Shown here: positions 6,448 through 15,067 of the stretch, one piece after another
How positions within the stretch are numbered: position 1 is the stretch's first letter
Layout of the letters: every line of letters begins with the position of its first letter
Assembly (NCBI GenBank): GCA_900539655.1
Contig: UQCR01000143.1
Location: 1-15,222 of the forward strand
Length of the DNA stretch: 15,222 nucleotides
Direction: 5' to 3'
From: an uncultured Robinsoniella sp.
GTDB lineage: Bacteria > Bacillota > Clostridia > Lachnospirales > Lachnospiraceae
Notes under the pieces: generated by a model
What the model saw: only the letters and a program-made list of their open reading frames with translations
Databases searched by the model: none
What the model was told of the DNA's origin: nothing
Translations under genes and position numbers: made by a program

Positions 6448-9390
6448 CTACTCTTTATAATTTATAATCTCATCAAAGACGTTCCTGGCTGCCCTGATAT
6501 TTGACTCATTTCCCACTGTTACAATAGCACCTCTTTTCAGAGCAGCCCCTATGGAATTCGCTGCTGCTTCCCGGTCCTGAATCGTTGCTTTTTTAATATC
6601 TTCCAGCATATGATTGACCCCATCCACATCTGCACCACTAATGGCAAGCCGCATATCCCACATCCTTCTGTCCAGAATCCCCTGAGGCTTTGTCAATAGT
6701 CCGTAAGCATTTAAAATATAGCCCTTAAGTTCTTCTTCCGTGATCTCCATTGTTTTAAGAAACTCTTTTGTACCTGCAAAAATGTCCAGCGTAGATTTCA
6801 CATTTGGATCCCCATAACTGTAAAGGCAGAATGTTCCGTCAGAAGGATCTCCGATGGTGACGCCAGCGCTGTATGCATCGGATCGGAAGCGAATCTGCGG
6901 TATGATATACTTATCTTTAGCCGCCATTAAATACGGCAGATATCTCCCTTTGAAACTTTCATCGCCTCTGAAATCCCCCACTGCGGCGCTGTATTGATTG
7001 GAGGACTCCACACAGATTCCCGTCCTTGGCAGGCCCTTCATCAGGCCTTTATATTCCGGCACTCCTGTTTTCAATGACGGCAGCTTCCCAAGTGTTTCGA
7101 CAGCCATTTTTTCTATCGCCGCCAGTTCTGCACAAGATGCTGCTGATGCGATTATAATTCCTTCTCTATGCATCACAGTCTTTTTTATTTCTTCTAGTTT
7201 CACAACCGCTTTGTTAAAAAAGTCCCCCTTATTCTGTTTCAGATCCTTTAAAAACTTTTTCAGGAAACGATACAGCTCCTGTCCGTTTACTGCATTATAA
7301 AACCGGGCACTGTTCCTGATATACCCAAGTGCCAGATCTTCCGCCAGAGACATAGGGTCATCCGTTCTGGACAAATCATAATCCGGCAGGGATTTACTCA
7401 ATACACGAATCATTTCTTCTCTGTGATAAAATTGTATATTCCCCATAACTTCCAGCAGAAAATCCAATGCCGTACCATATTCTCCGGTCAGCCCATACCA
7501 GCTGACCACCAGCATGGGCCTGCTGTTTTCCCCTGCTTCTGCTCCGGGATAAAGCTCGTGAATCGTTAAATCGTACAGATACTCTTCCGAAATATTTTTT
7601 TGTTGGTCTGCCGTGTACTTTTCCGTATCCAGCTCTGTCAACAGCAATTCATAGAGCGCCAGATAGAAAAAGTCTTCTTCTGGCAGAGAACTGATATCAA
7701 AATAAATACGAAAACTGCCCGCAGTCTGATCAGCCGGAGCTGCCCCTGTATAACTTACTATGTCTCCAAATCGTTTCTTCTTATATAAAGAAGCCATTGC
7801 CAGAGCAGGCAGCTCATCCGGATGAATCATAAAACTGCTGTTACTAAGCTCCGTTTCATTCCATTTCCGAAATAATTGCGTTTCTTCTATAAGCTGCATT
7901 AACTGCCCTTCTGACATAGATTCTTTCAACTGCTTCAGGTAATTGTCACGTTCCTGCTCCATCTCTTCTGCCAGCCCGGGCACGGGTACCGTCACCACCA
8001 GTGCACTTCGTTTTGGCGTTAAAGCTTCTTTTACCAGCCTTTTTAAAATCAACTGCTCCTTATCCCCTGCAATTTCCCGAAAACATGCCTGGTATCTGCT
8101 ATGGTAATCGATTCTTCCTGTCCTGGTCCAATAGGTAGCGATTTCCTCTGAAACGTCAACTGCCACTGCAGTTGCTTCCCGCATCAGCGACTCGGCAAGC
8201 TTTCTGCTCTTTACGTATGCCCGGTATATTTCCGGTCCGATTCCATTCCCGGACATATCCTTAAGTGCCCTGCGTAACGAATGGTAAAATGGCTCCTTCT
8301 GCGTAACCTCTGCATCCAGCAGACGGAATACCAGATAGGGAATTGACGTATCCACATTTACAAAAGCGGTCATAGAATTATGAAGTCCGGCGTCTTTTGC
8401 ATATTCATGCCATACAGAGCTTTCATTATTCATCATATCGGTTATAAATCCCCAATAGATCAGGTCATCCCAGGTATACCCGGATAAATCCACGGAATAG
8501 TCCACAACAGAAGCATTGTCTGTATTATCTTCTTCATATGCCGGACTCTCAGCGATCCGCTCTACATAGCCTGGTTCAACCTGCTCATTGGTATATCTAC
8601 TTAAATCTATCCTCTTCTTATCCGCTTTTGAAAGGTATTCTTTCTCTAAATATTCCATAACTCTATTAAAATCCATGTCTCCGTAAAGGATAATCAGGCT
8701 ATTGCTGAAGGAATAAAAACGGTCATAAGTCTTTAACGTATGCTCATAAGTAAGGTCCTTATAATTCAAATGTGCCTTCCCGATACAGTTTGAAGCATAT
8801 AATCCCGGATACAGTGCATGAATCAGATTGTCATCTGCATTGCACTCAACATCTGTTAAAAAGCCAAAATCTTCACTGAGTACTGTTCCCTTCATAGAAA
8901 TAGGGCTGTCCATGTCATCCAGTTCATACCGCAGAGCTTCCCTCTTAAAGAAATTTTTATCCCTGCATATATCCGGACTGACCATACAGCTTAAGTAAAC
9001 ATCCATCATCTTGACCAACTGATCCTCACTCTTACTGCATAGCGGATAAATCGTAAACGTAGGATATGTAAAGGCATTAAAAAAAGTATTATAACTTTTA
9101 TTCCCCATATCAAAAAAAATATCCTTGCTGGGGTATTTTTCGGAAGATGCCAGAATTGCATGTTCAAATACATGGTTCGTATCTGTTTCATCCACATAGG
9201 GCGTCTTATAAATAATATTAAAACCCAGTTCCTGATCATCGTTTTTTATACATGCTACCTGGGCACCACTTTTTTCATGTACGTATAATGTAATCCCGGC
9301 TCCTAATTGTTCAATCACGCTATTCTCTCTTTCACGAAATCCGGATACCTGGTCTGTCATTTCTAACGTATTGTTTTTTTTCTTGATCAC
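6448..9390 (-). CDS. M16C (insulinase-like, presequence-protease type) zinc metallopeptidase
   Basis: A 980-residue peptidase of the PreP/M16C type, with two homologous halves joined by the M16C-associated domain (about 470-715). The inverted zinc motif H73-V-F-E-H77 is intact: H73 and H77 bind zinc and E76 is the catalytic base. E173 in GTVLSED lies 96 residues beyond H77, the spacing expected for the third ligand in PreP. The flanking segments SSEKYPSKD and NTFFNAFTYP are typical. In the C-terminal half, R834 and Y840 match the substrate-binding R-x5-Y pair. It should degrade peptides inside a closed chamber, and with no signal peptide it is cytosolic. The start is GTG, preceded by AAAGGA eight bases upstream. 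A minus-strand promoter lies at 9433-9461. It heads a probable operon with the Gfo/Idh gene. Confidence 0.93.
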   Translation of the reverse strand: MIKKKNNTLEMTDQVSGFRERENSVIEQLGAGITLYVHEKSGAQVACIKNDDQELGFNIIYKTPYVDETDTNHVFEHAILASSEKYPSKDIFFDMGNKSYNTFFNAFTYPTFTIYPLCSKSEDQLVKMMDVYLSCMVSPDICRDKNFFKREALRYELDDMDSPISMKGTVLSEDFGFLTDVECNADDNLIHALYPGLYASNCIGKAHLNYKDLTYEHTLKTYDRFYSFSNSLIILYGDMDFNRVMEYLEKEYLSKADKKRIDLSRYTNEQVEPGYVERIAESPAYEEDNTDNASVVDYSVDLSGYTWDDLIYWGFITDMMNNESSVWHEYAKDAGLHNSMTAFVNVDTSIPYLVFRLLDAEVTQKEPFYHSLRRALKDMSGNGIGPEIYRAYVKSRKLAESLMREATAVAVDVSEEIATYWTRTGRIDYHSRYQACFREIAGDKEQLILKRLVKEALTPKRSALVVTVPVPGLAEEMEQERDNYLKQLKESMSEGQLMQLIEETQLFRKWNETELSNSSFMIHPDELPALAMASLYKKKRFGDIVSYTGAAPADQTAGSFRIYFDISSLPEEDFFYLALYELLLTELDTEKYTADQQKNISEEYLYDLTIHELYPGAEAGENSRPMLVVSWYGLTGEYGTALDFLLEVMGNIQFYHREEMIRVLSKSLPDYDLSRTDDPMSLAEDLALGYIRNSARFYNAVNGQELYRFLKKFLKDLKQNKGDFFNKAVVKLEEIKKTVMHREGIIIASAASCAELAAIEKMAVETLGKLPSLKTGVPEYKGLMKGLPRTGICVESSNQYSAAVGDFRGDESFKGRYLPYLMAAKDKYIIPQIRFRSDAYSAGVTIGDPSDGTFCLYSYGDPNVKSTLDIFAGTKEFLKTMEITEEELKGYILNAYGLLTKPQGILDRRMWDMRLAISGADVDGVNHMLEDIKKATIQDREAAANSIGAALKRGAIVTVGNESNIRAARNVFDEIINYKE

Positions 9391-9432
9391 TATTGTTTTC
9401 CTTTATACTATTTTAAATTAACAACTATTAAT

Positions 9433-9461
9433 AATATAGTCGATAAATACAGAATGTGCAA
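9433..9461 (-). promoter_or_regulatory. Predicted sigma-A promoter of the M16C-Gfo/Idh operon
   Basis: On the minus strand, TTGCAC (9461-9456), a 17-base spacer and TATATT (9438-9433). Transcription would start near 9426, about 36 bases before the GTG start codon. Confidence 0.65.
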
Positions 9462-9642
9462 CCATTAACTACTGTGAGGAACATACCCCACTGGAATTCC
9501 ATTTGTTATCATATTTAGTTTATTCGTCTCACTCATTCCCAGATGTATCTAAAACTTTTGAGTAATATTCACTTTTTTGTCAAATACTATAGATATAATG
9601 CTGCAAATACTACTCTGTCAATTTTAAAAAAATATTTTTCCC
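9462..9642. other. Intergenic spacer between divergent promoters
   Basis: About 180 AT-rich bases separate the peptidase promoter from the riboswitch promoter. I see no convincing reading frame or hairpin. A 10-bp palindrome TGGAATTCCA (9492-9501) and a TATAAT-like run near 9594-9599 without a partner -35 are the only marks. Confidence 0.5.
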
Positions 9643-9671
9643 TTGACATTTTCTCATTTTTGTCTTATCTT
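9643..9671 (+). promoter_or_regulatory. Promoter of the riboswitch-ATPase transcript
   Basis: A perfect TTGACA (9643-9648), a 17-base spacer and TATCTT (9666-9671). Transcription should begin near 9678, just upstream of the 5' strand of riboswitch P1. Confidence 0.8.
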
Positions 9672-9677
9672 TATTAA

Positions 9678-9775
9678 AGAAGTAAAAGGGAGTAGCTAAC
9701 ACGTAAGTGTTTACGATGTCGTCAGTACGATGGTTTCCATCCGTATCGTAACTAAGTAGCGAGACTTTTATTGCA
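9678..9775 (+). ncRNA. yybP-ykoY (Mn2+-sensing) riboswitch aptamer
   Basis: The leader has the hallmark yybP-ykoY pattern. P1 is formed by AGTAAAAG (9681-9688) and CTTTTATT (9765-9772). The conserved GGGAGTAGC follows the 5' strand (9688-9696), and the matching GTAGCGAGAC precedes the 3' strand (9756-9765). Between them lie a hairpin AACAC-GTAA-GTGTT (9698-9711), a GTCGTCAGTACG segment and a GATGG-TTT-CCATC hairpin (9729-9741). This family binds Mn(II) between two stacked loops and commonly precedes Mn exporters and P-type ATPases, exactly as here. The 3' strand of P1 is shared with a downstream terminator, so ligand binding should favour readthrough, making it an ON switch. The family call comes from recalled consensus, not a covariance search. 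Confidence 0.85.
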
Positions 9776-9812
9776 GCGTGAATTGTATGCAATAAGAGGA
9801 TCGTTTTTTTTT
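9760..9812 (+). terminator. Riboswitch-controlled terminator (expression platform)
   Basis: The arms at 9760-9775 and 9788-9803 pair over 16 positions with one G-U pair and one GA/AG internal loop. Nine T residues follow directly at 9804-9812. The left arm contains the whole 3' strand of aptamer P1, so P1 and the terminator cannot form together. The RNA then has a long gap before the AAAGGAGG ribosome site at 9833-9840. Confidence 0.85.
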
Positions 9813-9847
9813 ATGCATACAAGGAACCATATAAAGGAGGCATTCAT

Positions 9848-12457
9848 ATGAAAAATTATTACACCCTTTCCAAAGAAGAAGTTATGGAACAGGTAAATGG
9901 CAGCAGTGAATATCTGACCACTGACGCAGCCATGGAAAACCAGAAAAAATATGGAAAAAATGTTCTGGTTGAGGGAAAAAAGAAAAGTACTTTACAGATA
10001 TTTCTGGAACAATTCAAAGATTTCTTAGTCATCATCTTAATCGTTGCCGCTGTCGTATCGGGATTTTTGGGCGATATTGAAAGCACGGTTGTAATTCTTG
10101 TTGTAATCACCATAAATGCTATATTAGGTACCGTCCAGACTCTTAAAGCAGAGCAGTCTCTGGATAGTTTAAAAACATTGTCTGCTCCTACTGCCAAAGT
10201 AATGCGTGACGGTATTGTACATGAAATTCCATCCGCCGAAGTGACCATCGGTGACCTGGTTGTATTAGAGGCCGGTAATTACATTCCTGCAGATGGACGT
10301 ATTATTGAAAATGCGAGTCTTAAAATAAACGAAAGTGCGCTTACCGGAGAAAGTGTCAGCGTAGAAAAAACGGATCAGGTACTATCCGGCGAAAAACCTC
10401 TGGGTGACCAGACCAACATGCTGTTTTCCGGCAGTTTTGTAACCTACGGAAGAGGGTCTTTCCTGGTAACTGCAATAGGCATGGAGACAGAAGTCGGCAA
10501 AATAGCCAGCCTTTTAAAATCCACGTCTGAGAAGAAAACACCTCTCCAGGTCAATCTGGACAATTTTGGACAAAAGCTATCCATACTTATTTTAGTAGTC
10601 TGTGCCCTGGTATTTGGAATCAATATTTTCCGTGGAAATCCCATCGGAGACTCTTTCTTATTTGCCATTGCACTTGCAGTAGCCGCTATACCGGAAGCTT
10701 TAAGTTCTATTGTAACCATTGTACTTTCATTCGGAACGCAAAAAATGGCTGCAGAACATGCAATTGTAAGAAAGCTTCAGGCAGTGGAAGGACTGGGCAG
10801 TGTATCTATTATCTGTTCGGATAAAACAGGTACTCTGACTCAGAATAAAATGACGGTAGAGAATTATTATATTAACGGGAAGAACATTGCAGCCTGCGAC
10901 ATTGATCCTGGCGATTCCTTCCAGAAGCAATTATTATATTCCAGTATTCTTTGTAATGACTCAACCAATTTGGATGGGAAAGAAATCGGTGATCCTACGG
11001 AAACTGCACTGATTAACCTGGGGGATAAGGTTGGCGTGGCAGCACTTCCCACACGTGCCAAATTCCCCCGTATCAGTGAAATACCTTTTGACAGTGACCG
11101 TAAACTTATGTCCACCTTGCACAATATAGACGGCAGAATCATCATGATTACAAAAGGAGCCGTAGATGTTCTAAGCAACCGCCTGTCATCCATACAGAAA
11201 AAAGGTGAAGCCTGTCCGTTTACAGCGGAGGATGCAGAAGATCTTGCCGTAATGAATGAACACTACTCCATGAATGGACTACGTGTCCTGGCATTTGCAT
11301 ACAAGGTTCTGCCGGCACCTGCATCACTGTCCCTTGAATTTGAAGATGACCTTACTTTCTTAGGACTTATATCCATGATGGATCCACCCCGTGAGGAGTC
11401 CGCAGAAGCGGTATCAAAATGTATTCAAGCCGGCATTAAACCAATTATGATTACCGGTGACCACAAAATTACCGCTGCCGCTATCGCAAAGAGAATCGGA
11501 ATCTTAAAAGACATTTCTGAAGCATGTGAGGGTGCAGAAATTGAAAATCTCTCTGATGACCAACTTGAAAACTTTGTGGAACACATCAGTGTCTATGCAC
11601 GTGTTTCACCGGAACATAAAATCCGTATTGTCCGTGCATGGCAGAATAAAGGCAACATTGTATCTATGACAGGTGATGGCGTTAACGACGCCCCTGCTCT
11701 TAAGCAGGCGGATATCGGAGTTGCAATGGGCATTACCGGTAGTGAAGTTGCAAAAGATGCAGCATCCATGGTATTAACCGATGACAATTTCGCTACTATT
11801 GTAAAAGCAGTGGAAAACGGACGTAATGTCTATGCCAACATTAAAAATTCCATTAAGTTCCTCTTATCCGGAAACTTTGGTGCGATATTAGCCGTACTAT
11901 ATGCTTCTATCATGGCTCTGCCGGTACCATTTGCACCGGTACACCTGCTGTTTATCAACCTGCTGACAGACAGCCTTCCTGCAATCGCCCTGGGTCTTGA
12001 GCCTCATACCGGCGATGTAATGAAAGAGAAGCCACGCCCCAAAAATGAATCTATTCTTACAAAAGACTTTCTGATTGGAATCGGCGTAGAAGGCCTCTCC
12101 ATCGGTGCTACGACCATGATCGCCTTCTTACTTGGCAACAGCGCAGGAGGTGCAGCCGTGGGAAGTACGATGGCATTTGGAACCCTGTGTATGGCAAGGC
12201 TGGTACATGGATTCAACAGCAAATCCGACCATCCGGTAATTTTTACAAGAAAGTTTTTTAATAACAAATTTTTGATCGGTGCATTTTTAATAGGTTTTGT
12301 CTTAATCAATGCAGTTCTTCTGACACCAGGTTTGCACAGCGTATTTAAAGTAGCTGACCTGAGCATGCAGCAGCTGTTTACCGTTTATGGTTTAGCTCTT
12401 GTAAATCTTCCGGTTATTCAGATATTAAAGGCTATCCGCAGCCATAGGAAAAAATAA
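9848..12457 (+). CDS. P2-type cation-transporting ATPase (Ca2+/Mn2+ efflux)
   Basis: An 869-residue P-type ATPase of the Ca2+/PMR1-like branch. Motifs in order: N-terminal cation-ATPase domain (1-70); TGES (166-169) in the actuator domain; I281-P-E-A-L in helix M4; CSDKTGTLTQ (323-332) with phosphorylated D325; KGA (436-438) in the nucleotide domain; TGDGVNDAP (608-616) in the hinge; and NLLTD (704-708) in M6. E283, N704 and D708 would form a single cation site as in PMCA/PMR1-type pumps. M4 reads PEAL rather than the more common PEGL. Sequence alone cannot separate Ca2+ from Mn2+, but the Mn riboswitch upstream argues for Mn2+ export, as with lactococcal YoaB. The start is certain: AAAGGAGG sits seven bases before the ATG. 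It is monocistronic, followed at once by a terminator. Confidence 0.94.
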   Translation: MKNYYTLSKEEVMEQVNGSSEYLTTDAAMENQKKYGKNVLVEGKKKSTLQIFLEQFKDFLVIILIVAAVVSGFLGDIESTVVILVVITINAILGTVQTLKAEQSLDSLKTLSAPTAKVMRDGIVHEIPSAEVTIGDLVVLEAGNYIPADGRIIENASLKINESALTGESVSVEKTDQVLSGEKPLGDQTNMLFSGSFVTYGRGSFLVTAIGMETEVGKIASLLKSTSEKKTPLQVNLDNFGQKLSILILVVCALVFGINIFRGNPIGDSFLFAIALAVAAIPEALSSIVTIVLSFGTQKMAAEHAIVRKLQAVEGLGSVSIICSDKTGTLTQNKMTVENYYINGKNIAACDIDPGDSFQKQLLYSSILCNDSTNLDGKEIGDPTETALINLGDKVGVAALPTRAKFPRISEIPFDSDRKLMSTLHNIDGRIIMITKGAVDVLSNRLSSIQKKGEACPFTAEDAEDLAVMNEHYSMNGLRVLAFAYKVLPAPASLSLEFEDDLTFLGLISMMDPPREESAEAVSKCIQAGIKPIMITGDHKITAAAIAKRIGILKDISEACEGAEIENLSDDQLENFVEHISVYARVSPEHKIRIVRAWQNKGNIVSMTGDGVNDAPALKQADIGVAMGITGSEVAKDAASMVLTDDNFATIVKAVENGRNVYANIKNSIKFLLSGNFGAILAVLYASIMALPVPFAPVHLLFINLLTDSLPAIALGLEPHTGDVMKEKPRPKNESILTKDFLIGIGVEGLSIGATTMIAFLLGNSAGGAAVGSTMAFGTLCMARLVHGFNSKSDHPVIFTRKFFNNKFLIGAFLIGFVLINAVLLTPGLHSVFKVADLSMQQLFTVYGLALVNLPVIQILKAIRSHRKK

Positions 12458-12459
12458 TG

Positions 12460-12499
12460 AAACAAGCGCTTCCGGGTGATTCCCGAAGCGCTTGTTTTT
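12460..12499 (+). terminator. Terminator of the P-type ATPase gene, probably bidirectional
   Basis: The arms at 12460-12476 and 12482-12497 form a GC-rich stem with one bulged C (12472) and a TGATT loop. The T run at 12495-12499 overlaps the end of the stem. The A run at the start of the left arm provides the U tract on the minus strand, so it should also stop the convergent GH31 transcript, whose stop codon is at 12507. Confidence 0.88.
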
Positions 12500-12506
12500 A
12501 ATTATA

Positions 12507-14894
12507 TTATTTTGCTGTCAATATCTCGCACAAAGCACCAAATACCATCTTATCCAGACCCAGTGCCTGTAAAGCCGACACTGCATGAAGCGCATTTGCT
12601 GCATCTCTTACGATAAAATAAATTTCCTCTTTCAAATTATACTCTAACTGAGTTTTTTCCAAATACGCGAATGTCTCTTTCACCACATCATTTTGTGCCA
12701 GTTCCCCATTGGCGTCAAGGAGTACCGTTATTTCCTCTGTAACTGCTGTTCTGGGTACTCTGACTGTCAGGGTGTGTCTGCTTTCGTCATAGCTGATTTC
12801 AGCCTCTGTCTGTCTGCCTCCTGCGAGAACGGTTGCATGTCTGTGGGTAACCCCTGTGATTTCCAGAGTATAGGATCTTTCCTTTGGAAGAACCGATGTA
12901 TTTCCTTTGGTTGCCCCAATAGTAAATACCGTTTTTTCATTCCACTTAAATGTCATCTCTGTATCTGCCCAATTTTCATCCAGATCCAGAGGGCTATCCC
13001 CATCATCTTCATATAGATGGAATGCTCCGTCTGCCCCTGCATAAATAGCAATCTTTAATTTTTCAGGATTCGAGGTGGAATTCGTATATTCCCCAAGATC
13101 CGCCATTGGCACAATTGCCCCTGCCCGGGCGAATACCGGAATATCCTCCATGCCCCTGTACAGGGACAATTTTCTGCCGCCTTCGTAAATCCGACCGTTA
13201 AAAATATCATACCAGATACCCTCTGGCAGCCATGCGGTAAAGGACGCAACAGCAGCCTTTTTATCCACTGGCTTTGTAATCGGGCAGGCAATCAGTTCCG
13301 TACCAAAATAATATTCATTTGGAACTTCATATGCCTCCTTCTGCTCCGGCTCCAGATAATACATGGGGCGTACCAGCGGCTGCCCGTCACGGCTGGCATA
13401 ACGGTTCATGGTATAGAGATAAGGAATCAGTTCATGACGCAGTTTCAGATATTTCTTCATAATACTTTCCGCTATTTTATTATACTTCCAGGGTTCCTTT
13501 CCCGAGAATAAATTAGCCGTACTATGCAGCCTTAAAATAGGAGAAAATACACCATATTGTACCCATCTTGCGGACAATTCATCATCCCGGTAACCAAACA
13601 TGTGTCCGCCGATATCATGACTCCACCAGCCATATCCTGCATTGCTGGCGTTCGCCGTGAAGTAAGGCTGAAAGTCCAGAGACTCCCAGGAAATAACCGT
13701 ATCACCGGAGAATCCCACCGGATACCGGTGGCTTCCAAGCCCTGCATATCTTGAAAAGGTCAGCGCCCTCTTCCCTTCACGCCTGCTGTCCAGATAATGA
13801 TAATGATTCAACATCCAGAGGGGATCCAGACCTTCAATTGCAGTATTTGTTCCCTGCTGCCAATCCAGCCACCAGAAATCCACGCCATTCTCCTCATTTG
13901 GATGATGCAGGTATTTAAAATAGGCATTTAAAAATTCCTGGCTGGTTACGTCAAAGTTGATCGTCTCTTCTTTTTCCCAGTCCACACCCAGCTCTTTTGC
14001 CATAGCCAGATAGGGTTCTTCAAACGCCCTGACGCCATCTGCCGGGTGTACGTTCAAAGTAATTTTCAGATGATGCTCATGAAGCCATGCCATGAATTCA
14101 CCTGGATCCGGGAAGAAATCCTTATTCCAGGTATATCCGGTCCAGCCGCTTCCATATTTGGGATCCACGTCAACCAAATGCCAGTCCATATCAACCACCG
14201 CTACCGAAAAAGGAATTTTCTCCCGGTCAAAACGCAAAATTAATTCTTTATATTCCTGTTCTGTATATTTGTGATAGCGGCTCCACCAGTTGCCGAACAC
14301 AAATCTGGGTAGCAGCGGCGTCTTGCTGCAGAGATGGTAAAAATCCTTCAGGCATTTCTCATATTCGTGTCCATAGCCAAAGAAATAAAAGTCCATAACA
14401 TCGCCTTTACGCGGTTCTACCCAGTTGTCCTCTGTAAGCAGCAATGATCTGCTGTCATCCATAACCGCATATCCGTTTCTTGAAATCAGTCCGTGGTCCA
14501 GCGGAATCGCTCCGTCTGCTTCATCCAGTGTTCTGGCGGTTCCCCTGAGATCCGTTGCCTCCTCCCCAAAATGCCAGATATTATGTGTGGTACATCCTTT
14601 GCCGCTGACCTGCAGGGACAGTCCGTTGGATGAGAATCTCTCCTTGTTATAAATCATATGTATAAATTCAGTTACTATTTCCAGGTTCCCACCCTTATCA
14701 AACACCTGAAACTCAGGGACTGGAAAATTCCGGTTCCACACACTCTGTGTCGGCCTGTCTTCAAACTTTCCCTCTTGGCTGTATTCCAAACGGATTAACT
14801 GGGATGTTAAAATGGTAATACGGTAATGTTCCCCCTGAACCACAGCTCCATCACTGCATAAAGGGCAGGCGTCAATTTTATAAATCGGATCCAT
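12507..14894 (-). CDS. Glycoside hydrolase family 31 alpha-glycosidase
   Basis: A 795-residue GH31 enzyme, without a signal peptide and so probably cytosolic, acting on imported alpha-linked oligosaccharides. It has an N-terminal beta-sandwich (about 1-190), a (beta/alpha)8 barrel (about 195-520) and C-terminal beta domains. In the barrel, VVDMDWHLVDVDP (233-245) lies on an early strand. The probable nucleophile is D344 in WWLDWQQG, where many alpha-glucosidases have W-x-D-M-N-E. The probable acid/base is D398 in FSGDTVISWES, and SHDIGGH (425-431) is the usual family signature. The atypical nucleophile segment marks a subfamily whose substrate I cannot name. An ATG nine bases earlier (14903) is possible, but AAAGGA is nearly on top of it, so the ATG at 14894 is preferred. 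It is preceded by a promoter with a LacI-type palindrome and ends at a shared terminator. Confidence 0.9.
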   Translation of the reverse strand: MDPIYKIDACPLCSDGAVVQGEHYRITILTSQLIRLEYSQEGKFEDRPTQSVWNRNFPVPEFQVFDKGGNLEIVTEFIHMIYNKERFSSNGLSLQVSGKGCTTHNIWHFGEEATDLRGTARTLDEADGAIPLDHGLISRNGYAVMDDSRSLLLTEDNWVEPRKGDVMDFYFFGYGHEYEKCLKDFYHLCSKTPLLPRFVFGNWWSRYHKYTEQEYKELILRFDREKIPFSVAVVDMDWHLVDVDPKYGSGWTGYTWNKDFFPDPGEFMAWLHEHHLKITLNVHPADGVRAFEEPYLAMAKELGVDWEKEETINFDVTSQEFLNAYFKYLHHPNEENGVDFWWLDWQQGTNTAIEGLDPLWMLNHYHYLDSRREGKRALTFSRYAGLGSHRYPVGFSGDTVISWESLDFQPYFTANASNAGYGWWSHDIGGHMFGYRDDELSARWVQYGVFSPILRLHSTANLFSGKEPWKYNKIAESIMKKYLKLRHELIPYLYTMNRYASRDGQPLVRPMYYLEPEQKEAYEVPNEYYFGTELIACPITKPVDKKAAVASFTAWLPEGIWYDIFNGRIYEGGRKLSLYRGMEDIPVFARAGAIVPMADLGEYTNSTSNPEKLKIAIYAGADGAFHLYEDDGDSPLDLDENWADTEMTFKWNEKTVFTIGATKGNTSVLPKERSYTLEITGVTHRHATVLAGGRQTEAEISYDESRHTLTVRVPRTAVTEEITVLLDANGELAQNDVVKETFAYLEKTQLEYNLKEEIYFIVRDAANALHAVSALQALGLDKMVFGALCEILTAK

Positions 14895-14947
14895 CCTTTT
14901 CATTTCCTTTCTTTACTGTATACATTTTTATTAGTTATAAGCGATTT

Positions 14948-14963
14948 AGGTTAGCGCTAACCT
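14948..14963. promoter_or_regulatory. LacI-family-type operator, 16-bp perfect palindrome
   Basis: AGGTTAGCGCTAACCT is a perfect palindrome with the central CG typical of LacI/GalR-family operators. It lies just downstream of the GH31 -10 box (14977-14982), where a bound repressor would block the start of transcription. No LacI-type gene is in the window, so the repressor and inducer are unknown. Confidence 0.7.
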
Positions 14964-14976
14964 CATCTCTGTTATA

Positions 14977-15005
14977 AACATACCATTCACTATAGCCAAT
15001 GTCAA
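14977..15005 (-). promoter_or_regulatory. Promoter of the GH31 gene
   Basis: On the minus strand, a perfect TTGACA (15005-15000), a 17-base spacer and TATGTT (14982-14977). Transcription should start near 14970, immediately before the palindromic operator. Confidence 0.72.
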
Positions 15006-15032
15006 TATGCTTTTTTAACTTTGTACAATATC

Positions 15033-15061
15033 TTGCTTTTGTGAAGTAATATTTGTATAAT
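15033..15061 (+). promoter_or_regulatory. Strong plus-strand promoter near the right edge
   Basis: TTGCTT (15033-15038), a 17-base spacer and a perfect TATAAT (15056-15061). It is back to back with the GH31 promoter; the two -35 boxes are 27 bases apart. Transcription would begin near 15068. Confidence 0.68.
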
Positions 15062-15067
15062 ATGTCT

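Noticed and set aside
9492..9501. Palindrome TGGAATTCCA as an operator
   Set aside because: It is only 10 bp, far from both promoters, and could be chance in AT-rich DNA.
9678..9812. Other metal riboswitches (NiCo or M-box) for the ATPase leader
   Set aside because: The GGGAGTAGC and GCGAGAC pair around P1 fits yybP-ykoY; the features of the other classes are not seen.
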